In this document: positions 16,385 through 27,657 of the stretch, piece after piece
Layout of the letters: every line of letters begins with the position of its first letter
How positions within the stretch are numbered: position 1 is the stretch's first letter
Assembly (NCBI RefSeq): GCF_003696315.1
Contig: NZ_RFFN01000004.1
Span: forward strand, 194,673 to 258,672
DNA from: Pseudomonas songnenensis
GTDB taxonomy: Bacteria; Pseudomonadota; Gammaproteobacteria; Pseudomonadales; Pseudomonadaceae
DNA length: 64,000 bases
Direction of reading: 5' to 3'
The notes under the pieces: generated by a model
What the model saw: the letters and a program-made list of their open reading frames with translations, nothing else
Told to the model about the DNA's origin: nothing
Databases searched by the model: none
Program-made: the position numbers and the translations under genes

Positions 16385-17196
16385 GCCTTGGCTCCTTCAT
16401 ACCAGGGGAACAGCAGCTGGGTCAGGCGCCGCAGCGAGAAATCCATGGCCCACGCCAGCAGGGTGATCCAGGCGACGTAGGGCAGGATCACGTCCATGGC
16501 CATGTAGCGGCGTACGAGGAAGATGCGGTAGCCGAGCCCGTCCGTGGAGGCAATGGCTTCGGCGGCGATGAGGAACAGCCAGGCCGAGCCGAGCACCAGG
16601 CGCAGGCTGATGAGCAGGCGTGGCAGCAGCTGCGGCAACACCAGGCGCAGGATCAGCGTCCAGGTGTTGGCGCCGAGGGTCTGCGCCTTGATCAGCAGTT
16701 CGCGGGGGATCTCGCGAGCACGCTGCTCGAGGTCGCGGGCGAGGATCGGGGTGATGCCGATGACGATCAGCATCACCTTGGACAGCTCGCCCAGCCCGAA
16801 GACGATGAACAGGATCGGCAGGATCGCCAGCGGTGGCACCATCGACAGCACGGTCAGCAGGGGCGACAGCGGCGCACCGAACAGCGGCAGGGTGCCGGCG
16901 GCGACGCCCAGGCAGAGGCCGGCCACGGCGGCGATGGCCAGCCCGCTACCGAGGCGCTTGAGACTCGAGGCGGTGTCCTGCCAGAACAGGTAGTCGCCCG
17001 AGCGCTTGTCGGGCGTGAAAGCCAGGCGTTCGACGGTCGCGCTCATCTGGCCGAAGCTGGGCAGGAGCTTGTCGTTGGGGTTGAGCTCCAGGCGCTGGGT
17101 GGAGCTGGTCAGGTACAGCGCCAGCAACAGGGCGAAGGGCAGTATGGCCAGAGCAAGCCAGCCGCTGCGGCTCGGCGTTCGATTGATCAGGCGCAT
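16381..17196 (-). CDS. ABC transporter permease, guanidine operon (271 aa)
   Basis: Inner-membrane permease of the SsuC/TauC family with about six helices and the EAA-type cytoplasmic loop (A..LGANTWTLILRLVLPQ). One helix near the N-terminus is followed by a periplasmic stretch of about 50 residues before the transporter core. ATG 17196 is the family-like start; an open frame extends 25 codons upstream but is not hydrophobic. It overlaps the end of a short leader frame at 17187-17273. No binding-protein gene sits in front of it, which is unusual for this operon type. Confidence 0.92.
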   Translation of the reverse strand: MRLINRTPSRSGWLALAILPFALLLALYLTSSTQRLELNPNDKLLPSFGQMSATVERLAFTPDKRSGDYLFWQDTASSLKRLGSGLAIAAVAGLCLGVAAGTLPLFGAPLSPLLTVLSMVPPLAILPILFIVFGLGELSKVMLIVIGITPILARDLEQRAREIPRELLIKAQTLGANTWTLILRLVLPQLLPRLLISLRLVLGSAWLFLIAAEAIASTDGLGYRIFLVRRYMAMDVILPYVAWITLLAWAMDFSLRRLTQLLFPWYEGAKA

Positions 17197-17273
17197 GGGC
17201 AGGTGCCCCGGTTTGCGACAGCTGCTAGAACGGGCAGGGCGGTGAACGGCAGAGCCGATACGAGCGGGCACAT
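17187..17273 (-). CDS. Putative 28-aa leader peptide or remnant of a binding-protein signal sequence
   Basis: A short frame starts at ATG 17273 with a GGAGGG site 6 bases upstream and ends 17187, overlapping the permease ATG by 10 bases. It begins MCPLVSALPFTALPVLAAV, a hydrophobic signal-peptide-like stretch. It sits about 55 bases after the riboswitch core, the same place where the binding-protein gene begins behind the other riboswitch. It may be the stump left by deletion of a binding-protein gene, kept because it couples translation into the permease. It could also be spurious. Confidence 0.4.
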   Translation of the reverse strand: MCPLVSALPFTALPVLAAVANRGTCPCA

Positions 17274-17324
17274 GGCAAACCCTCCAGTGTTTGGGGATGG
17301 CGCAGGAGCTGCGTGCGGATCACG

Positions 17325-17416
17325 CTGTTCTCCCGGGCTTTTATCCCGCCGTGTAACCTCACTGGAGGTCGCCAACTCTCGGACCAGCCACTCGCGAGCG
17401 AGTCGGAACCCTAGTC
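17325..17416 (-). promoter_or_regulatory. Guanidine-I (ykkC) riboswitch, copy 2
   Basis: On the minus strand CTAGGGTTCCG lies at 17414-17404, GGTCCGAGAG at 17385-17376 and GGGATAAAAGCCCGGGAGA at 17347-17329, identical in these blocks to copy 1, while the peripheral stems differ in sequence but still pair. It heads the permease-ATPase-deiminase-carboxylase-hydrolase operon, the classic target of guanidine-I riboswitches, so guanidine should switch expression on. Confidence 0.95.
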
Positions 17417-17560
17417 GGCTATTTCGAATTGTCGCAGCAGCTTCGCCTGCAGGATCGACAAAGCAAGAGCGGTGCCAAGGCAGGATTGCCAGGCGTCAGC
17501 GGCTTGTTGCGCTGAACCAAGGCTGGCGAGACGCCCTTTCATGGGGCATGAGATGGGGCG

Positions 17561-17610
17561 CTGCCTGTTTTTCGGGCAGGCCGCGCCGCGTTGTGGTGCA
17601 CGCGGCGCGG
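17561..17610 (-). terminator. Terminator-like hairpins after the chemoreceptor gene
   Basis: A perfect 10-bp GC stem (ccgcgccgcg 17581-17590 with cgcggcgcgg 17601-17610) lies just downstream of the chemoreceptor stop, followed by a smaller stem at 17561-17579. No T-run follows, so factor-independent termination is uncertain. The remaining ~140 bases up to the riboswitch should hold the guanidine operon promoter. Confidence 0.4.
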
Positions 17611-17618
17611 GGCGTACC

Positions 17619-19088
17619 TCAGAGCCTGAGCTGGCCGATGGCGCGACTGAGGTCGGTGGAGAGGGCGGCGAGTTCGGCGCTGGTGCTGGCGGAGCTGACG
17701 GTCTGCTCCACGGTGCGCTCGGTGACGTCGCGAATGCCGGTAACCGAGCGGTTGAGCTCCTCGGCGACCTGGCTCTGCTGCTCGGCGGCCACGGCGATCT
17801 GCGTGTTGCTTTCGCGCATCTGCGCCACGGCTTCGGCGATGGCTTCCAGGGCCTGGGCGGCCTCGTGGGCCTCGCGCACGCAATCGTCGGCCTTGAGCGA
17901 GCTCTCCTGCATGAATTCCACGGCATCGCGGGTCATCGATTGCAGTCCGGTGATCATCTGGGTGATCTCGTCGGTGGAGTCCTGAACGCGTTTGGCCAGG
18001 TTGCGTACCTCGTCGGCCACCACCGCGAAACCGCGACCCTGCTCACCGGCGCGGGCGGCTTCGATCGCCGCGTTGAGCGCCAGCAGGTTGGTCTGCTCGG
18101 CGATGCTGTGAATCACGCTGACCACACCGTTGATCTTCTGACTGTCGGCAGCGAGCTGCTCGATCATCTCGCCGGTCTGCTGCACACCCTGGGACAGGCT
18201 GGAAATGGACTTCTCCACCCGTCCGACCACCCGATGGCCGTCGCCTGCGAGGCGATCGGCATTCTGCGACAGGTCGCGGGTTTCGCGGGCATGTTCGGCA
18301 ATCTGATGCACCGTGGCGCTCATCTCGTTGATCGCCGTGGCTGCCTGGTCGGTTTCGCCTTGCTGGCCGCGCATGCCGCTATGCACATCGTTCATGCTCG
18401 AGGCCAGCCGGCTGGCGCCCTGATCCAGGCGCGCGGCGGCCTGGGCGACGGTGCTGACGACGCGCTGATAGCCGCCCTGCATCGCATTGAATGCGCCGGC
18501 CATCTGGCCGACTTCGTCACGGCTGTCCAGCGGCACGCGGGCCTGCAGGTCGCCGCTGCGCTCGACGTGCAGCATGACGTCCTTGAGCGTGTTCAGGTGG
18601 CTGAGCAGGAAACGAATCAGCATCTGCGAGGCGGCGAGCAGACCGAGCATCAGCATGGCAACAGCGGCGGCATAGCTGAAAAAGTGCTGTCCCAGCACCT
18701 GCATCACGCTCGGCGTGCGCGCCAGTACCGCAAAGCTGGAGCCATCGGCGCGGGGAACAACCTGCGTTCCGACCACCGGATCATTGGCGAACAGGCGGTC
18801 GTGGGCGAGGGCGGTCCAACCTCTGTCAGCGACCGGCTTGCCCTCGATCGAGGCACGCTGGTTTGCCTGGAACAGCAGCAGATCCGGCGCCTGGGGCAGC
18901 GCGGCGGAGTCCGGCCAGGTGGCCAGCAGCGCAGCGCGCGCCTGCGCAGCCAGCTGGGCGTCGGCACTGCGGGCGGTTTGTTCCAACTGCACGGCATAGA
19001 GCACCAGCAACAAGGCGATGACGAAGGTCACCATGTTGAGTGCCCAGAATTTGTACTTGAGCGACAGATCGCGAATCCAGACGGCCAT
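17619..19088 (-). CDS. Methyl-accepting chemotaxis protein (489 aa)
   Basis: Membrane chemoreceptor. A first transmembrane helix is at about 15-33, followed by a periplasmic ligand domain of about 100 residues, a second helix at about 138-158, HAMP to about 210, and a long cytoplasmic coiled coil. The signalling tip is intact ([20 protein letters not shown]). There is no CheR-binding pentapeptide at the C-terminus, which ends AIGQLRL. ATG 19088 gives a normal short cytoplasmic N-terminus. It is next to the guanidine operon and read in the same direction, so it might sense guanidine or a related nitrogen source. That link is positional only. Confidence 0.93.
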   Translation of the reverse strand: MAVWIRDLSLKYKFWALNMVTFVIALLLVLYAVQLEQTARSADAQLAAQARAALLATWPDSAALPQAPDLLLFQANQRASIEGKPVADRGWTALAHDRLFANDPVVGTQVVPRADGSSFAVLARTPSVMQVLGQHFFSYAAAVAMLMLGLLAASQMLIRFLLSHLNTLKDVMLHVERSGDLQARVPLDSRDEVGQMAGAFNAMQGGYQRVVSTVAQAAARLDQGASRLASSMNDVHSGMRGQQGETDQAATAINEMSATVHQIAEHARETRDLSQNADRLAGDGHRVVGRVEKSISSLSQGVQQTGEMIEQLAADSQKINGVVSVIHSIAEQTNLLALNAAIEAARAGEQGRGFAVVADEVRNLAKRVQDSTDEITQMITGLQSMTRDAVEFMQESSLKADDCVREAHEAAQALEAIAEAVAQMRESNTQIAVAAEQQSQVAEELNRSVTGIRDVTERTVEQTVSSASTSAELAALSTDLSRAIGQLRL

Positions 19089-19194
19089 GACTGCTCTTCT
19101 TCTATAGGAGGTTGCCGGAGCGCGGCAAAAGCGCGCGGCGGCGCGACTAACAATTAACGGCCGCCGGCCGCAGAGCTTGAGCAGATTTTGTGAA

Positions 19195-20001
19195 TCAGTC
19201 GAGGTCAGGCAGGCTGAAGAACGAGCGGGCGCAGCGGGTCGTGTGTTCGGCCAGTCGATCAGCGCTTTCACCACGATGCTGCGCGACTTCGCGCAGGACT
19301 TCCGGCAGATAGGCCGGTTCGTTCTGGCCGCTTTTGGGCTTCGGTCGCAGGCTGCGGGGTAGCAGGTAGGGGGCGTCGCTTTCCAGCATCAGCCGTCCCT
19401 CGGGAATTTCTTTCACCAGCGGGTGCAGGTGCGTGCCGCGGCGCTCGTCGCAGATCCAGCCGGTAATGCCGATATGCAAGTCAAGATCGAGATAGCCGTA
19501 CAGCGCTGCCTTCTCGCCAGTGAAGCAGTGCACCACAGCGGCTTTAAGGTGATCGCGGAACGGTCGCAGGATTGCTGTGAGGCGCTCGCTGGCGTCGCGT
19601 TCATGGATGAAGACCGGCAGTTGCAGCTCGACGGCCAGCTGCAACTGTTCTTCCAGCGCTCGCTCCTGCTGCGGGCGGGGTGAGAAATCGCGATTGAAGT
19701 CCAGGCCGCATTCGCCAACTGCCCGCACTGCCGGCTCGTTCAGCAGGCCCCGCAGCTGGCTGGCGCTGTCGGTCGACCACTGGCTGGCATCGTGCGGATG
19801 CACCCCCGCGGTGCTGAACAGCCGTTGCCCGGATTCATCCAGTTCCCGACAGAGCCCGAGGGCAGCTTCGCTTTCTGCAAGGCTGGTTCCGGTCAGCACC
19901 ATCTGCACCACGCCTGCTGCCCTGGCACGCTCGACCACGGCGGACGGATTGGCGGCAAACGTTGGATGGGTCAGGTTGACCCCGATGTCGATCAGTTGCA
20001 T
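19195..20001 (-). CDS. tatD: TatD-family metal-dependent hydrolase (268 aa)
   Basis: Cytoplasmic metal-dependent deoxyribonuclease of the TatD family. It has IDIGVNLTH at the N-terminus (Asp and His metal ligands; usually DxHxH, here with Asn before Leu as in E. coli TatD), [17 protein letters not shown], the HCFTG block and ESDAPYL. Length is typical. It stands alone, with an AT-rich 172-base divergent promoter region shared with the lytic transglycosylase gene on the other side. Confidence 0.92.
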   Translation of the reverse strand: MQLIDIGVNLTHPTFAANPSAVVERARAAGVVQMVLTGTSLAESEAALGLCRELDESGQRLFSTAGVHPHDASQWSTDSASQLRGLLNEPAVRAVGECGLDFNRDFSPRPQQERALEEQLQLAVELQLPVFIHERDASERLTAILRPFRDHLKAAVVHCFTGEKAALYGYLDLDLHIGITGWICDERRGTHLHPLVKEIPEGRLMLESDAPYLLPRSLRPKPKSGQNEPAYLPEVLREVAQHRGESADRLAEHTTRCARSFFSLPDLD

Positions 20002-20173
20002 GAAAACCTCGAAAACAATAAATCCATATAAATCAAACAGGTACGAAATATATCTAAACCACTTTTAGAGCCAAAACTGGCGCAAATGCGCGACCTGTGA
20101 GAGGCTTTGCCACCTTTGCGGGCAGGGAGCACCGCGTTAGCGTTGTCTGCGTCTTCAGACCGGTGCGTTCTCG

Positions 20174-21589
20174 ATGCCACGATTGCTGCCACTTCTGTTC
20201 TGCCTGCTGCTGGCTTTCATGCCGGGGTTGGCGAGCGCGCGCGTGGCCGGGCCGGAGGTCTGGCAATCGACCGACAAGGTACGTGATCTGGCTGAAATTC
20301 GCCGCAGTGGTGTACTGCGGGTGCTGGTCAACCAAAGTCGTAACAGCTCCGGTGAGATAAAGGGCGAGGCGATAGGGGTCGAATACGCGCGACTGCGGGC
20401 CTTCGAGCAGCACCTGAATCGTGACGCCGCCTCCGGAAAGGCGATCACCCTCAAGATCATTCCCAAAGCCAAGGATCAATTGCTCGGCGCGCTGCAGCGC
20501 GGCGAGGGCGATCTGGTCGCGCCCGGCGAACTGCTGCCGCTAGCCGGTATGAAAGGCATCAGTCGCAGTAGGCCGGTGGTTCGCGACGTGTCGCTGGTGC
20601 TGGTCGGCCGTCAGGGCGGGCCGCGCTATCAGCGTCTGGAACAGCTGTCCGGGCGCAGCCTTGCCTTGCCGCCGGGCAGCGCCGCGGGACCGGCATTGGC
20701 GAGGCTGAACAAACAGCTCATGGAGCGCAAGCTGGCACCCATCGTTGCCGAGTGGGTCGATCCGACGCTGGCTGTCGAAGATGTGCTGGAGATGGTGCAG
20801 GCCGGAGTCTACCCGGCGACTGTCGTCGAGCAGACCATTGCGCAGCGCTGGGCCAAGGTCATGCCGAAGCTGCGCATCGAGCAGAACCTGAGTCTTGGCG
20901 ACAAGGCCAGCATGCACTGGTTCGTGCGCAAGGACGCCAGCATGCTGCGCGCTAGCGCGGACCGGTTTCTAAAGGATTTTGCCTTGCCGGCCAACCAGGA
21001 TGCAGCCTTCGAGCGCGTCTACCGGCGTCTGTACAAGGTGCAGTATCCCCTTGACCGGCTTGGTCGGCAGCGTCTGGAAAAGGTCCGCCCAACCCTGCAG
21101 CGCTACGCCGAGCAGATCGAACTGGATTGGCTGAACCTTGCTGCGCTGGCGTTCAAGGAGTCCACGTTGAACCCGGCTGCGAAGGGGGCTGGCGGCGCGA
21201 CCGGGCTGATGCAGGTGACGCCCGCTACAGCCCGCGCGATGGGCGTAAGCAACATTCAGCAGTTGGATAACAACGTGCAGGCCAGTGCGAAGTATCTGGC
21301 GAACATCCGTCGTAACCACTTCGCCAGCCCGCGGCTGAACGAACGCGAACGCATGGCGTTCATTCTCGCCGCCTACAACCTCGGGCCGCAGCGGGTGCAG
21401 AGCATGCGCGCCGAGGCCCGTCGACGGGGCCTCAATCCGGACCAGTGGTTCTTCCAGGTCGAGCGAATCGCCATGGAAACCGTTGGCATGGGCGTGGTGG
21501 GTTACGTCAACAGCGTCAACAAGTACTACCTGGCCTACCATCGCGAACGCTATCTGCTGGAGGCTGACCGCAAGACCGCGGCCAACTAG
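20174..21589 (+). CDS. MltF-like membrane-bound lytic transglycosylase (471 aa)
   Basis: Periplasmic murein-cleaving enzyme. A signal peptide covers about residues 1-22 (ending GLASA). Residues 30-265 form a family-3 binding-protein-like domain, and about 300-455 an SLT lytic transglycosylase domain with catalytic Glu329 (AFKESTLNP), GLMQVTP and AYNLG. It is a family 1E/MltF relative, but I did not assign the symbol because pseudomonads carry more than one. Its TAG overlaps the stop of the convergent lipase foldase gene in a shared CTAG. Confidence 0.9.
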   Translation: MPRLLPLLFCLLLAFMPGLASARVAGPEVWQSTDKVRDLAEIRRSGVLRVLVNQSRNSSGEIKGEAIGVEYARLRAFEQHLNRDAASGKAITLKIIPKAKDQLLGALQRGEGDLVAPGELLPLAGMKGISRSRPVVRDVSLVLVGRQGGPRYQRLEQLSGRSLALPPGSAAGPALARLNKQLMERKLAPIVAEWVDPTLAVEDVLEMVQAGVYPATVVEQTIAQRWAKVMPKLRIEQNLSLGDKASMHWFVRKDASMLRASADRFLKDFALPANQDAAFERVYRRLYKVQYPLDRLGRQRLEKVRPTLQRYAEQIELDWLNLAALAFKESTLNPAAKGAGGATGLMQVTPATARAMGVSNIQQLDNNVQASAKYLANIRRNHFASPRLNERERMAFILAAYNLGPQRVQSMRAEARRRGLNPDQWFFQVERIAMETVGMGVVGYVNSVNKYYLAYHRERYLLEADRKTAAN

Positions 21590-22608
21590 CGCTCCGCGTC
21601 ACCAGTTCGCCCCTGCTGAGCGACGGCAAGCAGGCGCAGACGCTCGCTGGCATTGAAATGCTGCTCCTCCAATCGCTCGATGGCCGCTTGCCGCTCGACA
21701 TCGTCCAGGCCGCGACTCGCCTCGATGCTCGCCCGTGCCTGCTGGTAGGCTGTGACGCGTTGCTGCCACTGCTGGCGCTGGCGGTCCAGAGCATCGAGCC
21801 TGTCGGCTGCAGCGCTGCCTACCAGCTGTTGGCGTAGCTGCCGGACCTGCTCAGGCCCCGCGCCACTTTGCACAAGCGCATCGGTTTGCTCCCGCAGTTC
21901 GGTTTGCAGTTGCGGCACCAACAACTCATGCAGCTCAGCCGGCAGGCTGGCGCGCAGCTGATCGATGGCGCGGCCCTTGGCGTCGCTGTCCAGTCCTTGA
22001 TCGAAGCGAATCGCCAGGCGCTCCAGGCTGAAACGGTCATAGGCCTCATCGATCGCAAAAAAGGCCTGGTGAACCTCGGGGTCAAGCACCCGTGCGCGCA
22101 ACGCCTGCACTGCATGCAGGCGTTGACGCAATGCCGACAGGTCCGGTGCGCGGGCATAAGTTTCTTCAAGTTCAAGTAGTTGCTGCTTGTAGCTCAGATA
22201 TTGGTTGAGAACTGAAAGTGCCTGGCCGCGGGCGGGTTCCGCCAGTTCTGCGGTGATGTGCTGGCGCAATCGCGCGATGCTGTTCTTGAGCGGCTCCTCG
22301 CCGATCGCAGCCAGAAAGTAATCGAAAAGCTGGCGCATCTCGGCACCGATGATGAGGTTGCCTGCAGCGTCTACGCGGAGTTGACCATCGACCTGGGTGC
22401 CCTGGAATGACGTCGGCAACGTCGCCGAAACCTGCGGCTGCGGTTTGCTCTTCGTTGCTTGGCCGACCGGTGTGACGCTTGCCGAGGGCGCTGAAGCGGT
22501 AGGAGCAGGTTGCTCGGCGATCGGGGTCGGTGCGGTGGCGGATCGGCTCAGGATGACAGTCAGGCTCAGCCCAACGGCCAGTACCAACAGAAGGATGTAT
22601 CTGCTCAT
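21586..22608 (-). CDS. lifO: Lipase-specific foldase (340 aa)
   Basis: Inner-membrane-anchored periplasmic chaperone that folds the secreted lipase encoded just upstream. A single N-terminal transmembrane segment (about 4-21) is followed by a Pro/Ala-rich linker to about 65 and a helical chaperone body. The foldase hallmark [11 protein letters not shown] is present. The gene follows lipA by 66 bases, the standard operon order. Synonyms are lif, lipB, limA and lipH; the symbol is a family name. Confidence 0.94.
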   Translation of the reverse strand: MSRYILLLVLAVGLSLTVILSRSATAPTPIAEQPAPTASAPSASVTPVGQATKSKPQPQVSATLPTSFQGTQVDGQLRVDAAGNLIIGAEMRQLFDYFLAAIGEEPLKNSIARLRQHITAELAEPARGQALSVLNQYLSYKQQLLELEETYARAPDLSALRQRLHAVQALRARVLDPEVHQAFFAIDEAYDRFSLERLAIRFDQGLDSDAKGRAIDQLRASLPAELHELLVPQLQTELREQTDALVQSGAGPEQVRQLRQQLVGSAAADRLDALDRQRQQWQQRVTAYQQARASIEASRGLDDVERQAAIERLEEQHFNASERLRLLAVAQQGRTGDAER

Positions 22609-22674
22609 GAAAGTGCCCAGCGGTGAAGGCCGGGGATCATCGATCCCGGCCTGGGTACGTGAGTGGATGTACGG

Positions 22675-23921
<1,247 letters not shown>

Positions 23922-24419
23922 TCATTGGTAGTCGATGGCGACCACGTACCAAAGCCTGGTGCCGGTAGGGGTCTGCACCTGAACCTCCGCATCGAGCGCC
24001 TTGCCCACCAGCGCACGCGCGAGCGGGGAGTCGATGCTGATCAGCCCCTGGCGCAGATCCAGTTCATCCGGGCCGACGATTCGATAGCGGGCCTCTTCGC
24101 CGTCTTCGTCCTCCAGCGTCACCCATGCGCCGAAATACACCTTGTTCGGGTCGCTAGGGCGCTCGCCGACCACCTTCAACTTTTCCAATCGCTTGGTCAG
24201 AAAACGCACGCGACTGTCGATTTCGCGCAGCATCTTCTTGCCGTAGGTGTATTCGGCGTTCTCCGAACGGTCGCCCTGTGCGGCCGCTTCACTGACTGAC
24301 TGCGTCACCTGCGGTCGTTTGACGTGCCAGAGTTCGTGCAGCTCGGCGCGCAGTCGGGCTTCGCCTTCAGGCGTGATCAGCGGCGTGCCGGCTGGGCGGG
24401 GTGGGCGGTAGCGGCTCAT
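23922..24419 (-). CDS. greB: Transcription elongation factor GreB (165 aa)
   Basis: Rescues backtracked RNA polymerase by stimulating transcript cleavage. The N-terminal coiled coil carries the acidic tip region ([13 protein letters not shown]), and the C-terminal FKBP-like domain ends in WYVVAIDYQ. GreB rather than GreA is supported by the longer N-terminus (PLITPEG) and the basic patch [11 protein letters not shown]. Length fits. It stands 39 bases after the stop of the ybbP-like permease gene on the same strand. Confidence 0.94.
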   Translation of the reverse strand: MSRYRPPRPAGTPLITPEGEARLRAELHELWHVKRPQVTQSVSEAAAQGDRSENAEYTYGKKMLREIDSRVRFLTKRLEKLKVVGERPSDPNKVYFGAWVTLEDEDGEEARYRIVGPDELDLRQGLISIDSPLARALVGKALDAEVQVQTPTGTRLWYVVAIDYQ

Positions 24420-24458
24420 GGGCTTCGAGACCTTGCGAAAAGCGCCGATTGTAGCGCT

Positions 24459-26963
24459 TCAGCTTTCGCGCAGTACGGTCAGCGGGCTGGCATTGAGTGC
24501 CCGCCGTGTACCGATCAGCCCGGCGCCGCCCACCAGTAGCGCGCCAATCAGCGGCAATACCAGCAACCAGGGATGCGGCTGCCAGCGCAGGTCGAACGCG
24601 TAGTGATAAAGCAGAGCGCTAACCAGCTCGCAACCGAGCGCGGCCAGCAATCCACTGGCGGCGCCCAGCAGGCCGAACTCGGCGCGGCGCGCGCGCAGCA
24701 GCAGTCGTCTTTCCGCACCGAGCGCCCGCAGCAGCGCGCCCTGGCGGATGCGTTCATCCAGCGTTGCCTGCAGGCCGGCGAACAGCACTGCCAGCCCGGC
24801 GGCCAGCACGAACAGCAGCACGTATTCCACCGCCAGCGATACCTGCGCGAGGATGCTGCGCAACTGAGCCAGCAGCGCCTCGACCTGGAGCAGAGTCACC
24901 GACGGGAAAGCGCGGGCCAGCTCCACCAGTTCGCGCTCCTTGCCGGGTGGCAGGTGGAAGCTGGTCATGTAGGTGGCGGGCATCCCCTCGAGCGTGTCTG
25001 GCTCGAAAATCATGTAGAAGTTTGGCTGGAAACTGTCCCAGTTGACCTCGCGAAGGCTGGTGACACTGGCTTCGCGGGTCAGCCCGCCGATCGTGAACGA
25101 AAGGCGATCACCGAGTTTCAATTGCAGGCTTTCGGCGAGTTCGGCCTCGACGGATACGCCGGGCACGTCAGTCGCTTCCTGCTCGGTCCACCACTGGCCG
25201 GCAACCAAGTGGTTGTCCTTCGGCAGGTCGGCCGCCCAGGTCAGGCTCAGATCACGGCGGATCGCCCGTTCGCCTTGGGACTCCTTGCTGACTAATTGGC
25301 GGACCGGCTCGCCGTTGATGGAAATCAGCCGGCCCGGCACCACCGGATACAACGGTGCAGCATGGCTGGAAAGTGCAGCGATGCGTTCGGCAAAGGCATC
25401 CTTCTCGGCGGGAAGCACGTTGAGCACGAAGTGATTGGGCGCGTCGTCGGGGAGCTGGTCCTGCCAGGTGTCGAGCAGCTCGCCACGTAACAGGGCGATC
25501 AATGCCATGGCCAGCAGGATCAGGCCGAAGGCAAGGGCTTGTCCGGCTGCGGCCAACGGATGGCGCAACAGTTGCCCAAGCCCGAGACGCCAGCTCAACG
25601 AGGCTCCGGCCAGCAGGCGTCGCATGCCCTTCAGCCCGAGCAGCAGCAAGCCGCCCAGCAGCAGCGTGGCGAGCAGGCCGCCGCCAAGCAGGGCCAGCGT
25701 GATCTTCAAATCAAGGCTCAGGCGCCACATGATCAGGCCGAGGGCGAAGATCGCGGTGCCGTAAACCAGCCAGGCGCTTGGCGGTACGGGCAGCATGTCG
25801 CGGCGTAGCACGCGGAGCGGTGGCACACGACCCAGGGCAGCCAATGGCGGCAGGGCAAAGCCGGTCAGCGCTACCAGGCCAGTCGCAATGCCCGCTGCAG
25901 CAGGCCAGACGCCGCCGGGTGGAATCTCCTGTGCCAGCAGGTCGCGCAGAAGAAAGAACAGTCCGTGCTGCGCTGCCCAGCCAAGCAGGGCGCCCGCCAA
26001 GCTGGCCAACAGGCCGAGCATGGCAAGTTGCAGCGTGTACAACAGCAGGGTGTCATGGCGTGACAAGCCCAGGCAGCGCAGCAGTGCGCTGGCATCGAAG
26101 CGGCGGGCGGCGAAGCGGGCAGCGGAGAGGGCGACCGCGACCCCGGCCAAGAGGATCGCGGCGAGACTGGCCAGGTTCAGGTAACGCTCGGCCCGGCCAA
26201 GCGCACCGCCGATCTGTCGATTGCTGTCATTGGCCGTTTCGATGCGCTGGTGTGCCTGCAATCCGGCCTGGATTGATTGCTGATAGGCGGTCAGCGTCGC
26301 CGTCTCGCCGCGCCACAGCTCGCGATAGCGGACACGGCTGCCCGGCTGCACGACACCCGTTGCCGCCAGATCGTCCAGGTGCATCAGCACGCGCGGCGTC
26401 AGGCTATAGAAGTCGCCGACGCGATCCGGCTCGTAGGTCAGCACGCGGGTCAGACGCAGCAGCTTGCTGCCGACCTCGATGCTGTCGCCGATCTGCAGAT
26501 CGAGCGCAGCGAACAGTCGAGCCTCGGCCCAGGCTTCGCCGGGCGCAGGGCCCGGCCCTGGCTGTTCGGCCTCATAGGGTTGAGCGGCGCTGCGCAGTGT
26601 GCCTCGCAACGGATAGCTGCTGCTGGCCGCCTTGACACTTGCAAGCTGCAGGTCCTGGTCGGTGGCGATGACGCTGGAAAACTCGACGACCTGTGCGTGA
26701 TCGAGCCCCAGCTGCTTGCCGTCGTCTATCTGCTCCGGCGAGGCGGGCGCACTGCCGCTCAGTACCATGTCGGCGCCGAGGAATTCGCTGGCGCGCAGCA
26801 GCATTGCATCATTCAGGCGCGCGCCGAAATAGCCGATCGCGGTGCTTGCAGCGACCGCCACCACAAGGGCAAAGAACAGCACCCGCAGCTCGCCTGCTCG
26901 GGCGTCACGCAACAGCTGGCGATAAGCCAGGGCGAACAGGCGCGCTTTGGGCATGCGCATCAT
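24459..26963 (-). CDS. ybbP: FtsX-like ABC permease (YbbP type, 834 aa)
   Basis: Large inner-membrane permease with two FtsX/MacB-type blocks. A first helix (about 28-46) is followed by a periplasmic domain, a cluster of helices around 260-440 and another at 475-495, then a second periplasmic region and three C-terminal helices. It partners the ATPase encoded immediately upstream, overlapping its stop by four bases. YbbAP systems are thought to act in envelope lipid or lysophospholipid handling beside TesA; the ybbA-tesA divergent arrangement is conserved here. Confidence 0.88.
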   Translation of the reverse strand: MMRMPKARLFALAYRQLLRDARAGELRVLFFALVVAVAASTAIGYFGARLNDAMLLRASEFLGADMVLSGSAPASPEQIDDGKQLGLDHAQVVEFSSVIATDQDLQLASVKAASSSYPLRGTLRSAAQPYEAEQPGPGPAPGEAWAEARLFAALDLQIGDSIEVGSKLLRLTRVLTYEPDRVGDFYSLTPRVLMHLDDLAATGVVQPGSRVRYRELWRGETATLTAYQQSIQAGLQAHQRIETANDSNRQIGGALGRAERYLNLASLAAILLAGVAVALSAARFAARRFDASALLRCLGLSRHDTLLLYTLQLAMLGLLASLAGALLGWAAQHGLFFLLRDLLAQEIPPGGVWPAAAGIATGLVALTGFALPPLAALGRVPPLRVLRRDMLPVPPSAWLVYGTAIFALGLIMWRLSLDLKITLALLGGGLLATLLLGGLLLLGLKGMRRLLAGASLSWRLGLGQLLRHPLAAAGQALAFGLILLAMALIALLRGELLDTWQDQLPDDAPNHFVLNVLPAEKDAFAERIAALSSHAAPLYPVVPGRLISINGEPVRQLVSKESQGERAIRRDLSLTWAADLPKDNHLVAGQWWTEQEATDVPGVSVEAELAESLQLKLGDRLSFTIGGLTREASVTSLREVNWDSFQPNFYMIFEPDTLEGMPATYMTSFHLPPGKERELVELARAFPSVTLLQVEALLAQLRSILAQVSLAVEYVLLFVLAAGLAVLFAGLQATLDERIRQGALLRALGAERRLLLRARRAEFGLLGAASGLLAALGCELVSALLYHYAFDLRWQPHPWLLVLPLIGALLVGGAGLIGTRRALNASPLTVLRES

Positions 26964-27646
26964 TCGGCTGTCTCGGCAGCAATCTGCCGTCCGCCTTCGA
27001 GGCGAATCATCCGATGGCAGCGCTTGGCCAGGCGTTCGTCGTGGGTCACCAGCACCAGCGTGGTGCCGCGTTCACGGTTGAGCTCGAACAGCAGCTCGGT
27101 GACGTGCGCACCGGTGTGGGTATCGAGGTTGCCGGTCGGCTCGTCGGCAAACAGCACGTCCGGCTCGGCGGCAAACGCGCGGGCCAATGCGACACGTTGC
27201 TGCTCGCCGCCCGAGAGTTGGCGTGGATAGTGAGTCAGACGCTCGCCCAGACCAACCCGGCCCAGCAATTCGGTTGCCCGCTCGCGCGCATCGCGGCGGC
27301 CGTCCAGCTCCAGTGGCAGCATGACGTTTTCCAGGGCGTTCAGGCTGTCCAGCAGCTGGAACGACTGGAAGACAAACCCGACGTGCTCGGCGCGCACTCG
27401 TGCCCGCTGGTCTTCATCGAGCGCCGCAAGCGCGTGGCCGGCCAGGTGCACCTCGCCAGAGCTGGGCAGATCCAGCCCTGCCAGCAGGCCCAGCAGGGTG
27501 GATTTGCCTGAGCCGGAGGTGCCGACGATCGCAAGGCTGTCCCCCTTGGCCAGCTGTAGCGAGAGGTCGGCCAGGATGCTCAGCTCGCCTTCCGCGCTGG
27601 GTACCACTTTGTTAAGGTTCCGGGCGTCGAGAATGTTGCCGCTCAT
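26960..27646 (-). CDS. ybbA: ABC transporter ATPase (YbbA type, 228 aa)
   Basis: LolD/MacB-like ATPase. Walker A GTSGSGKST is at 42-50, with Q-loop VFQSFQLL, signature LSGGEQQR, Walker B VLFADEPTGNLD and switch His in LVLVTHD. It pairs with the FtsX-like permease encoded downstream. Its start lies 11 bases from the divergent tesA gene, so the two share a compact promoter region or one promoter lies inside the other gene. Confidence 0.93.
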   Translation of the reverse strand: MSGNILDARNLNKVVPSAEGELSILADLSLQLAKGDSLAIVGTSGSGKSTLLGLLAGLDLPSSGEVHLAGHALAALDEDQRARVRAEHVGFVFQSFQLLDSLNALENVMLPLELDGRRDARERATELLGRVGLGERLTHYPRQLSGGEQQRVALARAFAAEPDVLFADEPTGNLDTHTGAHVTELLFELNRERGTTLVLVTHDERLAKRCHRMIRLEGGRQIAAETAE

Positions 27647-27657
27647 GAGGGGATCCG

